DNA of 64,000 bases from NCBI RefSeq assembly GCF_900143515.1, contig NZ_FSQT01000002.1, positions 3,969,501-4,033,500 of the forward strand. Reading direction: 5' to 3'. Shown in pieces: positions 60,419-64,000 of the stretch; positions within the stretch are counted from its first letter, which is position 1, and each line of letters opens with the position of its first letter. A model generated the notes under the pieces. That model made no database searches. It saw nothing but the letters and a program-made list of their open reading frames with translations, and was not told where the DNA came from. The position numbers were made by a program, and so were the translations under genes. This stretch comes from Micromonospora cremea (GTDB lineage Bacteria; Actinomycetota; Actinomycetes; Mycobacteriales; Micromonosporaceae).

Positions 60419-61075
60419 GTGCGGTTGCTGGTGGTGGAGGACGAGGCCCGGTTGGCGGCTGCGCTGCAACGCGGGTTGCAGGCGGAGGGGTTCGCGGTGG
60501 ACGTGGCGGCGACCGGCCCGGCCGGGTTGGAGGCCGCCCGGCACGGCGGGTACGACGCGATGATCCTCGACGTGATGCTGCCCGGCCTCTCCGGTTACGA
60601 GCTGGTCCGGCGGCTGCGCGCGGAGGAACACTGGCTGCCGGTGCTGATGCTCTCGGCGAAGGACGGCGAGTACGACCAGGCCGACGGCCTGGACTGCGGC
60701 GCCGACGACTATCTCACCAAGCCGTTCTCGTACGTGGTGCTGCTGGCTCGCCTGCGGGCGTTGCTGCGCCGGGGCGCGCCGGAACGCCCGGCGGTGCTGA
60801 CGGTGGGCGACCTGCGGTTGGACCCGGCCCGGCGGCGGGTGACCCGGGCCGATGCCGAGGTGGCGCTGACCGCACGGGAGTTCGCGTTGCTGGACTACCT
60901 GATGCGCCGGCCCGGCCAGGTGGTTTCCAAGATCGAGCTGCTGGACCACGTCTGGGACGCCAGCCTGGAGACCGCGCCGAACGCGGTCGAGGTGTATGTC
61001 GGCTACCTGCGCCGCAAGCTCGGCCGGGACCGGTTGGAGACCGTCCGGGGTGCCGGCTACCGGCTGGCGACGTGA
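60419..61075 (+). CDS. OmpR/PhoB-family response regulator
   Basis: 218 residues. Receiver domain with the acidic pair VEDE and phospho-acceptor Asp51 in MILDVMLPGLSG, plus the K of YLTKPFSY. The winged-helix effector domain (about 125-215) has the TAREFALLDYLMRRPGQVVSK helix and the RRKLGRDRLETVRGAGYRL wing. The GTG at 60419 is preceded by CACCCT at 6 nt. It overlaps the kinase start by 4 bp (GTGA). Confidence 0.93.
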   Translation: MRLLVVEDEARLAAALQRGLQAEGFAVDVAATGPAGLEAARHGGYDAMILDVMLPGLSGYELVRRLRAEEHWLPVLMLSAKDGEYDQADGLDCGADDYLTKPFSYVVLLARLRALLRRGAPERPAVLTVGDLRLDPARRRVTRADAEVALTAREFALLDYLMRRPGQVVSKIELLDHVWDASLETAPNAVEVYVGYLRRKLGRDRLETVRGAGYRLAT

Positions 61076-62613
61076 GCACGGACGTGCCGGCCGACCTGAC
61101 GACCGGTGTGCCGCCCGCGCCCGGCGCCACCGCGGCGGCCACCGACCGCCACGTGACCTCCGCCGGTCCGGCGACCTCCGCCGGTCGGCGGCACGCCGGC
61201 CGGTCCTGGCGCGGCCGGTTGCCGGTGCTCGGGCTGCGCGGCCGGCTGATGGCGATCGGGGTGTTCGGCCTCGCCGTGGGTCTGGCCCTCGGCGGGGTGG
61301 TGCTGCTCGGCGCGCTCGGCTACGTGCTCCAGCGCACCGTGGACACCGAGGCGTTCCGGACCGCCGACGCCGTCGCCCTGCTCACCGCCGAGGACGCGCT
61401 GCCCGACCCGCTGCCGGTGGCGGGCGGGCAGGTCCGCGTCCAGGTGATCGACTCGCAGGGGCGGATCCGGGCCGCCTCGATCGACGCGGACCGGCTGGTC
61501 CCGATGGTCCGCCCGGAGCGGCTGAACGGTGACCGCCGGCAGCGGCTGGAGGTGCCGGCGGAGCGGGTGGGGCTCGCCGGCCCGGTCCGGGTGGTCGCCG
61601 TACCCGCCGGCACCGCGGCCGACCCGCTCACCGTGCTGGTCGCCCGCTCGATGGCCGATGTGCGGCACAGCACGCACGTGGTCCGGACCATCCTGCTGGT
61701 GGCATTCCCGCTGCTGGTGGCCGTGCTGGCCGTGGTGGCCTGGCGGGTGGTGGGCGCGACCCTGCGGCCGGTGGAGGCGCTGCGCCGGGGCGCCGAGGAG
61801 ATCACCGGGAGGGCCGGGGCCGGGCGACTGCCGGTGCCCGCCTCGGCCGACGAGATCCATCGGTTGGCGGTCACCCTCAACGGAATGCTGGACCGGTTGG
61901 AGTCCGCCCGGGCCCGACAGCGGGCGTTCGTCTCCGATGCGGCACACGAGTTGCGCAGCCCGTTGACCAACATCCGGACCGAGCTGGAGGTTGCCCAGCG
62001 CCTCGCCGGCCGCACGGACTGGACGGCGGTGACCGCCAACCTGCTCGCCGACACGGACCGGCTGAGCCGGCTGGTCGACGACCTGCTGCTGCTGGCCCGC
62101 CTCGACGAGACGCCACCGGCCCGGGGGACCGGGCCGGTGGAGCTGGGCGCCCTGCTGACCGAGGTCGCCGCCCGGTACCCCTCGCCGCCGGTGCGGGTGG
62201 TGCCGCCGCCGGGCCCGCTGTGGACGGTCGGGAACGCCGACGAGCTGCGTCGGGTGCTGGCCAACCTGGTCGACAACGCGGTCCGGCACGCGTACGGCGC
62301 TGTTCTGCTCGCGGTGGAGTCGACGCCGGCCCGGCACCGGGAGGCGGCGTACCACCTGGTGACGGTGACCGACGACGGCCCGGGGATTCCGGTGGCCGAC
62401 CGGGACCGGGTCTTCGGCCGGTTCACCCGGCTGGACGACGGGCGGGCCCGCGACGAGGGTGGGGCGGGCCTCGGCCTGGCCATCGTGTGGGAGCTGGTCC
62501 GCCGGGCCGGCGGCAGCATCAGCCTGACCGGCGGCGACGACCAGCGGGGGCTACGGGTGTGTCTGCTGCTGCCGGCACTGCCAACCGACGAGGAGCCACG
62601 GACCGACCGCTGA
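61072..62613 (+). CDS. HisKA-type sensor histidine kinase
   Basis: 513 residues. Two transmembrane helices (about 57-82 and 203-225) frame an extracytoplasmic sensor region of about 120 residues. HAMP (about 225-280), then the H-box FVSDAAHELRSPLTNIRTEL with the phospho-His, and HATPase N, G1 and G2 boxes (LANLVDNAVRHA, VTDDGPGIP, EGGAGLGLAIV). A Thr/Ala/Pro-rich N-terminal tail of about 45 residues precedes the first helix. Partner of the OmpR-type regulator through the GTGA overlap. The signal is unknown. Confidence 0.93.
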   Translation: MSTDVPADLTTGVPPAPGATAAATDRHVTSAGPATSAGRRHAGRSWRGRLPVLGLRGRLMAIGVFGLAVGLALGGVVLLGALGYVLQRTVDTEAFRTADAVALLTAEDALPDPLPVAGGQVRVQVIDSQGRIRAASIDADRLVPMVRPERLNGDRRQRLEVPAERVGLAGPVRVVAVPAGTAADPLTVLVARSMADVRHSTHVVRTILLVAFPLLVAVLAVVAWRVVGATLRPVEALRRGAEEITGRAGAGRLPVPASADEIHRLAVTLNGMLDRLESARARQRAFVSDAAHELRSPLTNIRTELEVAQRLAGRTDWTAVTANLLADTDRLSRLVDDLLLLARLDETPPARGTGPVELGALLTEVAARYPSPPVRVVPPPGPLWTVGNADELRRVLANLVDNAVRHAYGAVLLAVESTPARHREAAYHLVTVTDDGPGIPVADRDRVFGRFTRLDDGRARDEGGAGLGLAIVWELVRRAGGSISLTGGDDQRGLRVCLLLPALPTDEEPRTDR

Positions 62614-62631
62614 CAGAAGGCGGCTCAGCGG

Positions 62632-64000
62632 TCAGCGGCGGCGGGTGCAGACCTCATCGGCGCTGGCGACGGTGTCGGTGGACCAGACGACGGCCACTGT
62701 GAAGCAGTAGTCGTTGGCGCGGTTGAGCGCGTAGACGACGAAGCTGGTGGTGCCGGCGGGCAGCGTGGCGATGGCGTTCTTGCCCTGGCCGGCCCGGCCG
62801 GCGGAGACGATCACCGGTCCCTCGCCTCCGGACGGGTAGGTCCAGCGCAGGGCGATGTTGTCCCGGTTGTCGCGCAGGGTCACCGCGCCCGGTGGGGTGC
62901 CCGGCGCGGCCGCGGGCGGTGCCGCGCCGGACGGGGAGGCGCTGGTGGTGGCCGGCGCGCCCGTGCCGGTCGGGCCGGCGCTGGGCGAGCCGGTATCCGG
63001 AACGCGGGACTGGTCGTCCCGGTCGCCGACCCGGGCCACCCCGGCGATCACCGCCGCGGTGCCCAGCAGCACCACGACCACACCGACCACGACCGGGAGC
63101 AGCCGGCTGCGCCGCGGTGCCGATGCCCGGTTCGCGGGCACCGGCAGCAGCCGGGACGGTGTGTACGGCTCCAGCGGCGCGTACGGATCCGGCCGCGCGT
63201 ACGGATCTGTCGGCGCGTACGGCTCGGACGGCGGGCTCGGCGCGCCCGGCCGGTGCAGCCGGTACACCCCGGACGCCTCTTCCGCGCTGCCGGCGAGCCC
63301 GACCACGGACGGGGGGACCGGTGTGTCGGTGGAGTGGCGCGCGGGCTCGTCCGCCGGACCGGGTGGCCACGCGAAGCCCACCGATCCACCCGGTTCGTCG
63401 GCCGGCGATCGAGGGTTCGGCACCGCGCCGCCGCCAGCCGCGGCCCCATGGCCGGCCAGGGCCTCATCGTCGCCGACGGCAGGGTCGGCCGCCGCCGGGT
63501 CGGCGTGCTGCGGCGGGTGATAGCCGGACCCGACCGACCCGTCCCGGTGTGACGGGGCCCGGGCGGCCGGCACCACCGGGGTGTCCCGGGGCGTCTCATC
63601 GGCGCAGACGTGGTCGGGGTTGGCCGCCGCCCGGCCCAGCGCGCCCACCTGCACCGCCAGCGGGTCGTCGGCGGCCAGGTGCTGCCGGCACAGCTCGCCG
63701 GCCAGCGCCAGGTTGTCGTGCGCCTCGGCGAACCGCCCACAGTCGCGCTGCATCGCGCCGAGCCGGGCCAGCATCTTGATGCCGCTGGGATGCCCGTCGC
63801 CGTACACCTCGCGGTGCAGCTCCCAGGCGTCCTGGAGCCGGTCGCGGGCGACCGTGCACTGGCCGCGGGCGTACTCGACGGTGGCCAGGTCGGCGTGCGC
63901 GGCGAGCACCCGCAGCGACTCAGGGCCGTCCTGCGCGGTCAGCTCGATGATGACTTCCTGGTAGAGCCGGGCGGCCCGGGAGTGGCTGCCGACCCGGTGC
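62632..64000 (-). CDS. TPR protein with membrane anchor and fibronectin-like domain, 5' end outside window
   Basis: The reading frame runs past the window edge, so the N-terminus is missing. The visible part has tetratricopeptide-like helices (LATVEYARGQCTVARDRLQDAW, RFAEAHDNLALAGELC), a long Pro/Ala/Asp-rich stretch with a YAPTDPYARPDPYAPLEPY-like repeat, one transmembrane helix (LLPVVVGVVVVLLGTAAVI), a Ser/Thr/Pro linker and a C-terminal fibronectin type III-like domain outside the cell (VTLRDNRDNIALRWTYP ... CFTVAVVWS). Such TPR/anchor proteins often sit beside AfsR/SARP-type or serine/threonine kinase genes. Function unknown. Confidence 0.78.
   Translation of the reverse strand, partial: HRVGSHSRAARLYQEVIIELTAQDGPESLRVLAAHADLATVEYARGQCTVARDRLQDAWELHREVYGDGHPSGIKMLARLGAMQRDCGRFAEAHDNLALAGELCRQHLAADDPLAVQVGALGRAAANPDHVCADETPRDTPVVPAARAPSHRDGSVGSGYHPPQHADPAAADPAVGDDEALAGHGAAAGGGAVPNPRSPADEPGGSVGFAWPPGPADEPARHSTDTPVPPSVVGLAGSAEEASGVYRLHRPGAPSPPSEPYAPTDPYARPDPYAPLEPYTPSRLLPVPANRASAPRRSRLLPVVVGVVVVLLGTAAVIAGVARVGDRDDQSRVPDTGSPSAGPTGTGAPATTSASPSGAAPPAAAPGTPPGAVTLRDNRDNIALRWTYPSGGEGPVIVSAGRAGQGKNAIATLPAGTTSFVVYALNRANDYCFTVAVVWSTDTVASADEVCTRRR

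Overview
The window is about 70 percent GC and has the gene style of a mycelial actinomycete of the Micromonosporaceae, most likely Micromonospora. Evidence for this is a mycothiol-type DinB protein, an F420-dependent oxidoreductase, Spo0M, a DosR/DosS pair, many HisKA_3 and TetR regulators, secreted polysaccharide hydrolases, and many leaderless promoters (a TANNNT box 6-7 nt before ATG or GTG). This taxonomic call is an inference from gene content; no rRNA gene is present.

Layout. 1-1.8 kb: end of a biotin operon (bioF-bioD) bridged by a 20-codon micro-ORF. 1.8-5.9 kb: a histidine kinase/LuxR regulator pair convergent with an ABC exporter; the same 14-bp palindrome precedes both operons. 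6-13.6 kb: cytochrome P450, methyltransferase, secreted anchored protein, M36 protease, DinB-like protein, TetR. 14-14.3 kb: tRNA Gly-Cys-Val cluster with promoter and terminator. 14.5-19.6 kb: TetR with two oxidoreductases, a DUF5937-type ArsR regulator divergent from a PEP-mutase-family lyase, and a small membrane protein. 19.7-19.9 kb: a second, identical tRNA-Gly and tRNA-Val without tRNA-Cys. 20-21.9 kb: VOC protein and epimerase.

21.9-30.9 kb is a dormancy/hypoxia island: DosR and DosS homologues, two Acg-type nitroreductase-like proteins, two tandem universal stress proteins and a phosphoketolase. Five exact GGGNC-N4-GNCCC DosR boxes sit at its promoters. 31-31.9 kb: a small HTH protein and a Clp N-domain protein, with a promoter built from two GTCAAC-N4-GTTGAC palindromes. 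32-36.5 kb: lipid and envelope genes (diacylglycerol-kinase family, YihY, a double PAP2 phosphatase, an endonuclease/phosphatase). 36.4-38.4 kb: F420 oxidoreductase, hydrolase and an unlisted 39-residue membrane protein.

38.5-43.6 kb holds decayed galactomannan and galactoside genes: a GH5 beta-mannanase with a 5-nt frameshifting deletion, and a deletion scar joining the 3' halves of divergent GH36 and GH42 genes, next to an intact DeoR regulator. Between them lie an SMR transporter and an ECF42-type sigma factor with its YCII partner. 44.4-50 kb: two drug-resistance modules (TetR/glycosyltransferase and TetR/DrrAB-like exporter), each with a palindromic operator over a leaderless promoter, flanking folD with a ZTP riboswitch. 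50-54.5 kb: Spo0M, a membrane protein, a tandem glycerophosphodiesterase and an acidic hypothetical protein. 54.5-57.6 kb: a HelD/HelR-family RNA polymerase motor protein, with overlapping divergent promoters and an immediate terminator separating it from a GDSL hydrolase. 57.6-59.1 kb: an IS110-family element. 59.2-62.6 kb: a LolA/RseB-like envelope protein divergent from an OmpR-type two-component system. 62.6-64 kb: a TPR/fibronectin-like membrane protein running off the window.
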